Origin: Mycobacterium fragae
GTDB taxonomy: Bacteria > Actinomycetota > Actinomycetes > Mycobacteriales > Mycobacteriaceae
Assembly (NCBI RefSeq): GCF_002102185.1
Contig: NZ_LQOW01000002.1
Span: forward strand, 62,001-126,000
DNA: 64,000 nucleotides
Direction: 5' to 3'
Under the pieces are notes generated by a model. The model searched no databases, had not been told where the DNA came from, and worked only from the letters and a program-made list of their open reading frames with translations. This document shows, piece after piece, positions 12,118 to 21,120 of the stretch (the first letter of the stretch is position 1; every line of letters begins with the position of its first letter). Both the position numbers and the translations under genes were made by a program.

Positions 12118-12444
12118 TCAGGCGGGCGTCCAGGGCTGGCAGCCAAAGGTCTCGAAGACAACTACCGTTACCGGAACCTTCGCATATTGTGGCCCCTGAG
12201 CGTAATTTCCGTCGGCGATGTCATTGCCCCCGACTGTCCGGCGCGTAATCCAAGTGCACATGAATCTCGGATTCACAGGCCCCTGAGTGTGGTAGATGCC
12301 TGGCGCAATTTCGGTACCCACGCGAAAGACCCCATTTCCGGGGATTTCGCCGCTCGGGTAGGCCGTGGCCGGTGACGCAAGCACGATCGCTGCCGCGGGG
12401 GCCGCGACCCCGACCAATATGCGAGACGCAATCGCTGCGCGCAT
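12118..12444 (-). CDS. Small secreted protein with 'PGIY' domain
   Basis: This 108-residue protein begins with a signal peptide ('RILVGVAAPAAAIVLASPA', cut probably after ATA near residue 28). The mature part of about 80 residues has 'GVFRVGTEIAPGIYHTQG', then an aromatic/Cys stretch 'RFMCTWITRR' and a second cysteine in 'ETFGCQPW'; the two cysteines could form a disulfide. This pattern (G-x-Y/F-x-VG-x-[DE]I-x-PG-x-Y) recurs in many actinobacterial exported proteins of unknown function. It stands alone in a gene-poor stretch between the nrdF remnant and nrdF2, so it may have arrived with that segment. The ribosome site AGGAG lies a little upstream of the ATG. Confidence 0.7.
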   Translation of the reverse strand: MRAAIASRILVGVAAPAAAIVLASPATAYPSGEIPGNGVFRVGTEIAPGIYHTQGPVNPRFMCTWITRRTVGGNDIADGNYAQGPQYAKVPVTVVVFETFGCQPWTPA

Positions 12445-12979
12445 CCTGTTCCTCTCCTCAATAATCTTTCGTTAACCTCCCCAAACGATGCGTGAGCTTA
12501 CGCCTGGAGGCTGTTCATCGAGTACCCGATTTTTGCGATCCGACTTACCTGACGCCGCGCTGGCTCGGATAGACAGCGATTAGCCCGCGTCCTCTCCGAG
12601 CAGGCGAGCGCGCCGATACGATGCACATGCGCTGAAATCAAGGCCCGCCGTTTTTCTTCGTCATCGTCCGTACCAACGCCAAGTTGTCGCGACGGCCGTG
12701 CGCTGAGGCCGAGTGCAGCCTGTCCAGCAACGTGGCCAATATTTTGGCTGCTGGGCGTGCTGAAGTGGGTTACCGCATTAAGGTTTCTCGATCACTGGGT
12801 TTCGACCGCGTTTCGACCCCCGGGCTTCTGGGGCTTCGGCCGTCACCCAAAGCAGTCCTCCTGAAGAATTTTGTGGGCAATTCGTGGGCATAGGGTGGGG
12901 GCGAGGCAGTGATCCGGACGAACAATGGGTTTGTTGATCGCGGCGCGCCTGACCGGTTTATGCTTCTGACCTGCATATT
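12445..12979. other. Gene-poor stretch upstream of the secreted protein
   Basis: This gap of 535 bp holds no ORF with recognisable homology; it is lower in G+C than its neighbours. The left part should carry the promoter of the secreted-protein gene. The right part contains two GTGGGCA repeats near 12873-12890. I see no tRNA, insertion-sequence end or strong terminator in it. Confidence 0.4.
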
Positions 12980-13966
<987 letters not shown>

Positions 13967-14002
13967 TCACCAGGACGGATAGTCGACTGCTCAGACTTCA
14001 AA

Positions 14003-14050
14003 CACTACCCCTGGGGGCCGACAAGCCGGGGTAACACAACACCTAGTGTC
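14003..14050 (-). promoter_or_regulatory. Paired NrdR-box-like sites upstream of nrdF2
   Basis: Two 16-bp elements, ACACTACCCCTGGGGG at 14003-14018 and ACACAACACCTAGTGT at 14035-14050, start exactly 32 bp apart. The second matches the NrdR consensus (acaCwAtATaTwGtgt) at about 13 of 16 positions, the first at about 9. Paired boxes about three helical turns apart are the known layout of NrdR repression sites for ribonucleotide reductase genes. They lie 49-96 bp before the nrdF2 start. The nrdR gene itself is not in this window. Confidence 0.7.
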
Positions 14051-14061
14051 GCGTGTGTCTC

Positions 14062-15615
14062 CTAGTTCGCGACGGCCGCGGCCGGACGGTCGGCGGGGGA
14101 ACCGGTGCCCACCCCGAAGAAGCGGTACTCGGCCGGTTTGAGCGAGCGGGTGGCCCGCCAGTACTGCCAGGTCATACCGCTCCACAGGGTCCGGTTGACG
14201 CCGTGCTCATCCAGGTACCAGCTGCTGCAGCCGCCGGTGTTCCACACCGAGCCGGCCAGCTTTTGCTGTAGCTCCTCGTTGAACCGGTCCTGCGCGGAAC
14301 GGGTGGGTGCCAGCGCTTGCGCGTCCAGGCGGTCGCAGGCCGCGATCGCCTCGGAGACGTAGTGGATCTGCGACTCGATCATGAACACCACCGAGGTGTG
14401 GCCCAGACCGGTGTTCGGACCCAGCAGGAAGAACAGGTTGGGCACGTCGGCGACGGCGATCCCGCGGTGTGCGACGACACCCTCGCGGTTCCAACGGTCC
14501 ACCAAGTCCTCCCCGTGGGGGCCCTTGACGTCGACGTAGGTGTAGGAGTCGGTGACGTGGAAGCCGGTCGCGTACACGATGACATCGACCGGGTGCTCGA
14601 CGCCGTCGTCGGTGACGATGCCCTCGGCGCTGATGCGTTTGATCCGTTCGGTGATCAGCGTCGTCTTCGGGTTGGCCACCGCCCTGTAATAGTTGTTGCC
14701 GGAGTACAGGATTCGTTTGCAGCCTGCGCGGTAGCGCGGAGTGAGCTTGCGGCGCAATTCCTTGTCGCGGACATTGCGCCGGATGTTCCACTTGCCGATC
14801 GCCTCGATGGCTCTCAGCAATCCGGGCTGCTGAGTCATCGCGAATCCGACCGTCTCGAGCCCCCAGTAGATGCCGGCACGTACCGCCAGGCGCAGGCCGG
14901 GCACGGTCGCGAATGCTTGGCGCAACGCCGTCGGAAGCGGAGCGAACGGCACTGGCACCACCCACGGCGGGGTGCGCTGGTACATGTGCAACTGGGCGAC
15001 GTCGTTGACGATCGCCGGCACGATCTGAATCGCGCTGGCCCCGGTGCCGATCACCGCGACCCGCTTGCCCGTCAGGTCGACGCTGTGATCCCACTGGGCC
15101 GAATGGAAAGCGGCACCGGCGAATTCGTCGATGCCCTCAATGTCCGGCAGGCGCGGGATGTGCAGTGCCCCGGCGCCCGAGATCACGAACTGCGCCACAT
15201 ACTCCTGCCCGGACTCGGTGAACACATGCCAGTGGTGCTCGCTGTCATCCCAGTGCGCGCGGTCCACCAGCGAACCGAATCGGATGTAGCGGCGCAGCCC
15301 GTACTTGTCGGTGACGCCCTTGAGGTAGTCCAGGATCTCCGGTTGCGGGGAGAACAGTTTGCTCCAGGTGGCCTTCGGTTCGAACGAGAACGAGTACAGG
15401 TGCGACGGCACGTCGCAGGCGCACCCGGGGTAGCTGTTGTCCCGCCAGGTGCCGCCGATCTCGTCGGCCTTCTCCAGGATGAGGAAGTCCACACCTTGGC
15501 GCTGCAGTGCGATGGCCATCCCGAGCCCGGAGAACCCGGTCCCGATGATGATCGCGCGGGTGTGCACGGGCGGAGCCTGTGCGGAGGGCTCGGTGGTCGG
15601 CTCGGCGACGGTCAT
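14062..15615 (-). CDS. FAD-dependent Baeyer-Villiger-type monooxygenase
   Basis: A 517-residue flavoprotein. The FAD fold motif is 'IIIGTGFSGLGMAIALQRQG', the NADPH fold motif 'VAVIGTGASAIQIVPAI', and between them lies a Baeyer-Villiger fingerprint 'FAGAAFHSAQWDHS' (FxGxxxHxxxW). Enzymes of this class insert oxygen next to a ketone, or oxidise other hydrophobic substrates, using NADPH and O2. It matches M. tuberculosis Rv3049c. The ORF is open from 15642, but I chose the ATG at 15615 (MTVAEPTTEP) because AGGAAG lies at the right distance. The TetR gene upstream on the same strand is the likely regulator. Confidence 0.88.
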   Translation of the reverse strand: MTVAEPTTEPSAQAPPVHTRAIIIGTGFSGLGMAIALQRQGVDFLILEKADEIGGTWRDNSYPGCACDVPSHLYSFSFEPKATWSKLFSPQPEILDYLKGVTDKYGLRRYIRFGSLVDRAHWDDSEHHWHVFTESGQEYVAQFVISGAGALHIPRLPDIEGIDEFAGAAFHSAQWDHSVDLTGKRVAVIGTGASAIQIVPAIVNDVAQLHMYQRTPPWVVPVPFAPLPTALRQAFATVPGLRLAVRAGIYWGLETVGFAMTQQPGLLRAIEAIGKWNIRRNVRDKELRRKLTPRYRAGCKRILYSGNNYYRAVANPKTTLITERIKRISAEGIVTDDGVEHPVDVIVYATGFHVTDSYTYVDVKGPHGEDLVDRWNREGVVAHRGIAVADVPNLFFLLGPNTGLGHTSVVFMIESQIHYVSEAIAACDRLDAQALAPTRSAQDRFNEELQQKLAGSVWNTGGCSSWYLDEHGVNRTLWSGMTWQYWRATRSLKPAEYRFFGVGTGSPADRPAAAVAN

Positions 15616-15643
15616 CTCGGATCTTCCTGCTCGGGGGCTCAAG

Positions 15644-15661
15644 TACCCAGTACCCAGGGTA
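15644..15661. promoter_or_regulatory. Repeat element before the monooxygenase gene
   Basis: TACCCAG occurs twice in tandem (15644-15650 and 15651-15657), and the second copy is part of a perfect TACCC-A-GGGTA palindrome (15651-15661). It lies between the TetR gene and the monooxygenase start, about 30-45 bp upstream of the ATG, so it may be an operator for that TetR protein. Confidence 0.4.
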
Positions 15662-15709
15662 TCGGATGAGTGTCACCGACGGCTGCGACGATGTCAACGC
15701 CGCCGACGT

Positions 15710-16459
15710 TCAGCTCGCGGCGGAGCTGCGCGGCACCGCGTTGTGGATCGGCTGGTCGGGGTCCATGTTGATGCCGAGCAGCTCGGCGGTGCCGCCGATG
15801 ACACCCATCATGATCGTGGTCAGGTGCTCGACGAACTTGTCGCGGTCCATCCGCCGCGGGCTATCGGGGTCGGACCCCAGCCACCAGTCGGTGGCCGATG
15901 CCGCCGACCCGAACGCGGCGAAGGCGGCCAATTCGATCGCGGCGGGGTCCAGTTCCATCTCGCGCAGCTCGTTGTTGAACATTTCCGCCATCGCCAGCGT
16001 GATCTCCCGGCCTTCGTTCAGCGTCCGCATCGTCGACTCGGACTGCTCCGGGAAACGGCCCTGGATGAAGAACCGCAGCACGTTGGGATGCTCGTCGACC
16101 AGGTTGACGTACTCTTCCACGCTGCGCCGGATGATTTCGCGAGCCGAGTTGGTGGCGAAGTCCACCGACGAGAAGACCGCTGCCCAGAGCATGTCCCGCA
16201 GCCGCTCCCCGATCGCCTGGAACAGGTCGGACTTGTCATGGAAATGCCGGTAGATCTTGGGTTTGGCGGTGCCGGCCTCTTCGGCGATCTCGCGGACGCT
16301 GAGCTCGGGTCCCAACCGGTCGATGGCGCGAAAGGCCGCTTCGACGATCTCCCGGCGTACCTTCTTGCGGTGTTCGCGCCAGCGCTCGCTGCGCGCGTCG
16401 GCCTTTGCCCCAGGCTTCGGGCTGGGGTGGGGTCGAGGAATTCTCACCACGTCAAGCAC
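15710..16459 (-). CDS. TetR family transcriptional regulator (Rv3050c-like)
   Basis: A 249-residue regulator, longer than average. After a basic leader, the DNA-binding helix-turn-helix is at about residues 33-80 ('IVEAAFRAIDRLGPELSVRE', then 'AEEAGTAKPKIYRHFHDKSD'). The rest is the helical ligand/dimer domain; the ligand is unknown. A GTG two codons in from the Leu after the first ATG is an equally possible start. It is followed on the same strand by the monooxygenase gene, which it may control. Confidence 0.85.
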   Translation of the reverse strand: MLDVVRIPRPHPSPKPGAKADARSERWREHRKKVRREIVEAAFRAIDRLGPELSVREIAEEAGTAKPKIYRHFHDKSDLFQAIGERLRDMLWAAVFSSVDFATNSAREIIRRSVEEYVNLVDEHPNVLRFFIQGRFPEQSESTMRTLNEGREITLAMAEMFNNELREMELDPAAIELAAFAAFGSAASATDWWLGSDPDSPRRMDRDKFVEHLTTIMMGVIGGTAELLGINMDPDQPIHNAVPRSSAAS

Positions 16460-16521
16460 CTTACCCCGTTGCCATCGCTGACCTGGGAAGACCGGGCAGA
16501 GGCCCGTTCCATCGAGTGTGG

Positions 16522-16561
16522 GCTTAATGCACGGTCAAACCGCGATCCGCGTACATTAAGC
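16522..16561. repeat. Long inverted repeat between nrdE and the TetR gene
   Basis: GCTTAATGCACG (16522-16533) and CGTACATTAAGC (16550-16561) pair at 11 of 12 positions around a 16-nt loop, and GTGTG/CACAC flank the arms. It lies about 26 bp past the nrdE stop and 63 bp before the TetR start. It could be the terminator of the nrdHIE operon, although there is no T-run on the minus strand, or a bipartite operator for the TetR gene. Confidence 0.5.
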
Positions 16562-16586
16562 ACACATTCGGCGGAGCTAGAAGCCC

Positions 16587-18758
16587 TTACAGCATGCAGG
16601 AAACGCAGCCTTCAACCTCGGTTCCCTCTAGCGCCATCTGACGCAGCCGGATGTAGTACAGCGTCTTGATTCCCTTGCGCCAGGCGTAGATCTGGGCCTT
16701 GTTGACGTCGCGGGTGGTCGCGGTGTCCTTGAAGAACAGCGTCAGCGACAGGCCCTGGTCCACATGCTGGGTGGCCGCCGCGTAGGTGTCGATGATCTTC
16801 TCGTAGCCGATCTCGTAGGCGTCCTGGTAGTACTCCAGGTTGTCGTTGGTCATGTACGGCGCCGGGTAGTAGACCCGACCGATCTTGCCTTCCTTGCGGA
16901 TCTCGATCTTCGACACGATCGGGTGGATCGAGCTCGTCGAGTGGTTGATGTAGGAGATCGATCCCGTCGGCGGCACCGCCTGCAGGTTCTGGTTGTAAAT
17001 CCCATGGGCCTGCACCGATTCCTTCAACCGCCGCCAGTCGTCCTGGGTGGGGATGCGGATATCGGCGTCGGCGAAAAGCTGCCGAACCTTGTCGGTCTTG
17101 GGCTCCCACACCTGGTCGATGTACTTGTCGAAGAACTCCCCGGTCGCATACTTCGAACGCTCGAAACCCTTGAAATGCGTGCCGCGTTCGATCGCGATCT
17201 TGTTCGACGCCCGCAGCGCGTGGTAGAGCACCGTGTAGAAGTAGATGTTGGTGAAGTCGATGCCCTCTTCGGAGCCGTAGAAAATCCGTTCGCGCGCAAG
17301 GTATCCGTGCAGGTTCATCTGCCCGAGCCCGATCGCATGCGAGTCGTTGTTGCCCTGCTCGATCGAGGGCACGGACCAGATGTGCGTCTGGTCGCTCACC
17401 GCGGTCAGCGCCCGGATCGCGACCTCGATGGTCTGGGCGAAGTCAGGCGAGTCCATCGTCTTGGCGATGTTCAGCGAACCGAGGTTGCACGAAATGTCCT
17501 TGCCCACTTTCGCATACGACAAGTCGTCGTTGAACAACGACGGTGTGGACACCTGCAGGATCTCCGAGCAGAGGTTGGAGTGGGTGATCTTGCCCTCGAT
17601 CGGGTTGGCCCGGTTCACCGTGTCCTCGAACATGATGTAGGGGTAACCCGATTCGAACTGCAGCTCGGCCAGCGTCTGGAAGAACTCGCGTGCCTTGATC
17701 TTGGTCTTGCGGATGCGGGAGTCGTCGAGCATCTCGTAGTACTTCTCGGTGACCGAGATGTCGGCGAACGGCACACCGTAGATGCGTTCGACGTCGTATG
17801 GCGAGAACAGGTACATGTCCTCGTTCTTCTTGGCCAACTCGAAGGTGATGTCCGGGATCACCACGCCCAGGCTGAGCGTCTTGATCCGGATCTTCTCGTC
17901 GGCGTTCTCCCGTTTGGTGTCCAGGAATCGGTAGATGTCGGGGTGGTGGGCGTGCAGGTAGACCGCGCCGGCACCCTGACGCGCGCCGAGCTGGTTGGCG
18001 TAGGAGAACGAGTCCTCCAGCAGCTTCATGATCGGGATGACGCCGGAGCTCTGGTTCTCGATGTTCTTGATCGGCGCACCGTGCTCGCGAATGTTGCTCA
18101 GCAACAACGCAACTCCCCCACCGCGCTTGGACAGCTGCAGCGCGGAGTTGATCGAGCGCCCGATCGACTCCATGTTGTCTTCGATCCGAAGCAGGAAGCA
18201 GCTCACGGGCTCGCCGCGTTGCTTTTTCCCCGAGTTGAGGAACGTCGGGGTGGCCGGCTGGAACCGCCCGTCGATGATCTCGTCGACCAGCTTTTCGGCC
18301 AACGCGGTGTCCCCGGCGGCCAGAGTCAACGCCACCATGACGACGCGATCCTCGAAACGCTCGAGATAGCGCTTGCCGTCGAAGGTCTTCAGCGTGTAGG
18401 AGGTGTAGTACTTGAACGCGCCCAGGAATGTCGGGAACCGGAACTTCTTGGCGTACGCGCGGTCGAGCAGCGTCTTGACGAAGTTTCGTGAGTACTGGTC
18501 GAGAACCTCACGCTCGTAGTAGTTCTCGCGGATCAGGTAGTCGAGTTTCTCGTCCTGGTTGTGAAAGAAGACCGTGTTCTGGTTGACGTGTTGCAGGAAG
18601 TACTGGTGCGCGGCTTCGCGGTCCTTGTCGAACTGAATCTTGCCGTCTGCGTCGTACAGATTCAGCATCGCGTTGAGGGCGTGATAGTCCGTCTCGCCCG
18701 GCAACGCACCGTGGCCCGTGGCTGTTACACGCTCTGCAGTTGCGGCGGTTGGTGGCAC
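16587..18758 (-). CDS. nrdE: Ribonucleotide reductase class Ib, large (catalytic) subunit
   Basis: The R1E subunit reduces ribonucleoside diphosphates in the cytosol with NrdF2 and NrdH. Typical blocks are '[20 protein letters not shown]', '[20 protein letters not shown]', 'SNLCSEI' and '[18 protein letters not shown]', and the C-terminal redox pair is in 'VEGCVSCML'. There is no N-terminal ATP-cone, as expected for class Ib. The start is the GTG at 18758, preceded by GGAAGG at 7 bp; this gives 723 residues, about 30 more than the M. tuberculosis annotation I recall, which begins at '[10 protein letters not shown]'. It overlaps the end of nrdI by 34 bp, suggesting coupled translation. Confidence 0.96.
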   Translation of the reverse strand: MPPTAATAERVTATGHGALPGETDYHALNAMLNLYDADGKIQFDKDREAAHQYFLQHVNQNTVFFHNQDEKLDYLIRENYYEREVLDQYSRNFVKTLLDRAYAKKFRFPTFLGAFKYYTSYTLKTFDGKRYLERFEDRVVMVALTLAAGDTALAEKLVDEIIDGRFQPATPTFLNSGKKQRGEPVSCFLLRIEDNMESIGRSINSALQLSKRGGGVALLLSNIREHGAPIKNIENQSSGVIPIMKLLEDSFSYANQLGARQGAGAVYLHAHHPDIYRFLDTKRENADEKIRIKTLSLGVVIPDITFELAKKNEDMYLFSPYDVERIYGVPFADISVTEKYYEMLDDSRIRKTKIKAREFFQTLAELQFESGYPYIMFEDTVNRANPIEGKITHSNLCSEILQVSTPSLFNDDLSYAKVGKDISCNLGSLNIAKTMDSPDFAQTIEVAIRALTAVSDQTHIWSVPSIEQGNNDSHAIGLGQMNLHGYLARERIFYGSEEGIDFTNIYFYTVLYHALRASNKIAIERGTHFKGFERSKYATGEFFDKYIDQVWEPKTDKVRQLFADADIRIPTQDDWRRLKESVQAHGIYNQNLQAVPPTGSISYINHSTSSIHPIVSKIEIRKEGKIGRVYYPAPYMTNDNLEYYQDAYEIGYEKIIDTYAAATQHVDQGLSLTLFFKDTATTRDVNKAQIYAWRKGIKTLYYIRLRQMALEGTEVEGCVSCML

Positions 18759-19174
18759 GTGTCGTCCTTCCAAAAGTCAGCCAGGCCCGCGCGGACGGTT
18801 TGCACGTCCTCGGCGGTTCCCATCAATTCGAATCGGTATAGGTACGGAACGCCGCACTTGCGCGAGATCACCTCGCCCGCGTAACAGAACTCGGCACCGA
18901 AGTTGTTGTTGCCAGCGGCTATCACGCCACGCAGCAAGGCTCGATTGCGTCTGTTGTTCAAAAACTTGATGACCTGCTTAGGAACATAGGCCCCGTCGTT
19001 GATATCAGGCGTCTTGTGCCCACCGCCGTAGGTCGGCAGCACCAGGACATAGGGCTGGTCCACCTCGATCGCGCCGTGCAGCGGTATCCGCGTGGCCGGA
19101 ATGCCCAGCTTCTGCACGAAGCGGTGGGTGTTCTCCGACACGCTGGAGAAATACACCAGGCTGCACGACGGCAC
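18725..19174 (-). CDS. nrdI: NrdI flavodoxin-like protein for NrdF activation
   Basis: A 149-residue flavodoxin-like protein that supplies oxidant for assembling the Mn(III)2-tyrosyl radical of NrdF. The FMN phosphate loop is '[18 protein letters not shown]', followed by '[20 protein letters not shown]' and '[15 protein letters not shown]', all typical of the family. The start is a GTG at 19174 with AGGAG 6 bp upstream. It lies 9 bp downstream of nrdH and overlaps nrdE, the standard nrdHIE order. Confidence 0.94.
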   Translation of the reverse strand: MPSCSLVYFSSVSENTHRFVQKLGIPATRIPLHGAIEVDQPYVLVLPTYGGGHKTPDINDGAYVPKQVIKFLNNRRNRALLRGVIAAGNNNFGAEFCYAGEVISRKCGVPYLYRFELMGTAEDVQTVRAGLADFWKDDTCHQPPQLQSV

Positions 19175-19183
19175 GGCAATCTC

Positions 19184-19423
19184 CTAGGCGGTCAGCGCGG
19201 CGCTGGCGAGCGCCTTGATCCGGTCCGGCCGGAAGCCCGACCAGTGGTCGTTACCGGCCACCACAACAGGGGCCTGCAGGTATCCGAGTGCCATCACGTA
19301 GTCGCGCGCCTCGCTGTCCAGGGAGATGTCCACCTTCTCGTAGGGGATGCCCTCTTTGTCCAGCGCCTTGTAGGTCGCGTTGCACTGCACACATGCCGGC
19401 TTGGTGTACACGGTGATGCTCAT
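19184..19423 (-). CDS. nrdH: NrdH glutaredoxin-like electron donor
   Basis: A 79-residue redoxin that reduces NrdE after each catalytic cycle and is itself reduced by thioredoxin reductase. The active site is 'KPACVQCNATYKALD' (CVQC), and 'WSGFRPDRIKAL' is the conserved NrdH C-terminal block. The ORF is open far upstream, but the ATG at 19423 with GAGGAG before it and the exact family length decide the start. It is the first gene of nrdHIE. Confidence 0.95.
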   Translation of the reverse strand: MSITVYTKPACVQCNATYKALDKEGIPYEKVDISLDSEARDYVMALGYLQAPVVVAGNDHWSGFRPDRIKALASAALTA

Positions 19424-19632
19424 CGGCGGTACCACTCCTCTGTGGGTCCTCTGTGGAAAATGACGAACTTGACACGAACTGGCAACTACTCGGGTACTGC
19501 ATCTGCACTGCTGGTTCAGCAGACCGCCGCGCCCCGAAATTCCCGTCTTACCGATCCGCGGCGGCTGGCTGTCGATGCCGGGTGGCGCGGTCCGGCTGAC
19601 CTGGTGAACCCGGGGTCTGTCGGTGTGGTGAA

Positions 19633-19680
19633 ACACTACACCTAGTGGCTGACAATAAGAAGGGATACAACATCTTCTGA
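19633..19680 (-). promoter_or_regulatory. Paired NrdR-box-like sites upstream of nrdHIE
   Basis: ACACTACACCTAGTGG (19633-19648; about 12 of 16 matches to the NrdR consensus) and ATACAACATCTTCTGA (19665-19680; about 11 of 16) start exactly 32 bp apart, the same spacing as the pair before nrdF2. They lie about 210-260 bp before nrdH, which implies a long leader. The remainder of 19424-19863 contains no gene that I can support and should hold the divergent or co-directional promoters. Confidence 0.7.
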
Positions 19681-19863
19681 ACAACATTCATGAAATTCCC
19701 TGGTCGTAAGCGCTCGCAAGCGCCCCTTATCGGCGTGTCGTAGATCACAATTTGGCCTCGTCAGCCGCGTTCCGATCATGCCGCAGGTTTTACCACTAGC
19801 CACCGACAACTACGCCGCGAAATCCACCCGCGCGCGCGTCACAGCAAACCTCGGCGTGAGGCC

Positions 19864-20409
19864 TCAGCTGACCTCCGCGGCCAGCTTGCCCACCGCGTCG
19901 CGCACGTTTGCGGCGAGCTCGGCGTGCTCACGCGGGTGCTTGCCGTCGAGCGTCCGGAACGGCACCGAGAGCTTGATCGCCTCGACGACCCGCGGGCCGG
20001 CGATCGCGAACGACTTGCGCGTCTCATCGTGCGCCCAGACGCCGCCGTAGCGGCCAAGCGATCCGCCGATGACGGCCAACGGCTTGTCTTTCAGTGCGCC
20101 GCGGCCGAATGGCCGGGAAAGCCAGTCGATCGCGTTCTTGATCACGGCGGGGATGCTGCCGTTATATTCCGGCGTGACCACCAATGCGGCATCGGCCTCA
20201 GCGGCCGCACGTCGCAGCGCGGCGACCGACGCCGGCAGGTCGTGCTCATTGTCGATGTCCTCGTTGTAGAACGGCAGCTCGGCCAGCCCGTCGAAGATCG
20301 TCACGGTGACGCCGTCCGGGGCAACCTCGGCCGCCAACTCGGCGATCTGGCGGTTGACCGACGCCGCACGCAAGCTGCCTACCAAAGCCAAGATCGTGAT
20401 CTTCGGCAT
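19864..20409 (-). CDS. NADPH-dependent FMN reductase family protein
   Basis: A 181-residue flavodoxin-fold oxidoreductase. It has the N-terminal FMN loop 'LALVGSLRAASVNRQIAELA' and the family mark 'TPEYNGSIPAVIKNAIDWLS', plus 'PLAVIGGSLGRYGG'. Members reduce FMN, quinones or azo/chromate compounds using NAD(P)H. It resembles M. tuberculosis Rv3054c. I took the ATG at 20409 (MPKITILALVG), which has AAGG just upstream; the ORF is open to 20457. It is divergent from a TetR gene with a perfect palindrome between them, so it is the probable target of that regulator. Confidence 0.88.
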   Translation of the reverse strand: MPKITILALVGSLRAASVNRQIAELAAEVAPDGVTVTIFDGLAELPFYNEDIDNEHDLPASVAALRRAAAEADAALVVTPEYNGSIPAVIKNAIDWLSRPFGRGALKDKPLAVIGGSLGRYGGVWAHDETRKSFAIAGPRVVEAIKLSVPFRTLDGKHPREHAELAANVRDAVGKLAAEVS

Positions 20410-20455
20410 CCTTGGCAATTCCCTTCGATAGTTGGTATACATCCTTCCACCGACC

Positions 20456-20477
20456 AAACCGGACCGTGGTCCGGTTT
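20456..20477. promoter_or_regulatory. Perfect 22-bp palindrome, probable TetR operator
   Basis: AAACCGGACC-GT-GGTCCGGTTT, two perfect 10-bp arms around a 2-bp centre, lies between the divergent FMN reductase (start 20409) and TetR (start 20503) genes. Size, symmetry and position are as expected for a TetR-dimer operator controlling both genes. Confidence 0.8.
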
Positions 20478-20502
20478 ATTCCGGCGGCGTTAGAGTGCAG
20501 TG

Positions 20503-21120
20503 ATGAGCGTCGTCAACCGGCCGGGTGAGCTGCCCATTTCCGTCGCCTTGGAGGCACCTTCCGGCCCGCAAGAGCGTGGCGATGCAGCCCGCAATCGCGC
20601 GCTCCTGCTGGACGCGGCGCGTCGGCTGATCGCCGAGCGTGGAGCCGACGCCGTCACCATGGACGACATCGCCGCCGCGGCCGGCGTCGGTAAGGGCACG
20701 GTGTTCCGCCGGTTCGGCAGCCGGGCCGGGCTGATGATGGTGCTGCTCGACGAGGACGAGCGGGCCAGCCAGCAGGCGTTTCTGTTCGGTCCGCCGCCGC
20801 TGGGCCCGGATGCGCCGCCGCTGGATCGGCTGGTGGCGTACGGCCGGGAGCGCATCTGCTTCGTCCATGCCCACCACGAATTGCTCTCGGCGGCCAGCCG
20901 CGAGGCCCGCTACAGTGCGCCCGCCGCGGTGCAACGGACGCATGTGCGGGTGCTGCTGGAGGCGGCCGGCGCCAGCGGGAACCTCGACATCCAGGCCGAT
21001 GCCCTGCTCGCCCTGCTCGACGCCGACTACGTCGAGCATCAACTCATCCACGGGGGCCATACCCTGGAGACGTTGGGCGATGCGTGGGAAAGCTTGGCGC
21101 GCAAGCTTTGTGGTCGATGA
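20503..21120 (+). CDS. TetR family transcriptional regulator (Rv3055-like)
   Basis: A 205-residue repressor-type regulator. The helix-turn-helix lies at about residues 35-80 ('LLLDAARRLIAERGADAVTM', 'IAAAAGVGKGTVFRRFGSR'). The C-terminal domain is helical with unknown ligand. A GTG directly before the ATG is an alternative start. Its stop codon overlaps the ATG of the DNA polymerase IV gene (ATGA), so the two are co-transcribed, and it probably binds the perfect palindrome upstream to control itself, the polymerase and the divergent flavin reductase. Confidence 0.88.
   Translation: MSVVNRPGELPISVALEAPSGPQERGDAARNRALLLDAARRLIAERGADAVTMDDIAAAAGVGKGTVFRRFGSRAGLMMVLLDEDERASQQAFLFGPPPLGPDAPPLDRLVAYGRERICFVHAHHELLSAASREARYSAPAAVQRTHVRVLLEAAGASGNLDIQADALLALLDADYVEHQLIHGGHTLETLGDAWESLARKLCGR

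Noticed and set aside
12684-12893. A 69-codon plus-strand frame in the gap before nrdF2
   Set aside because: No ribosome site, no motif, and unremarkable composition.
16764-18491. A 575-codon frame opposite nrdE
   Set aside because: nrdE is certain; this frame is rich in Val/Asp/Arg with no homology.
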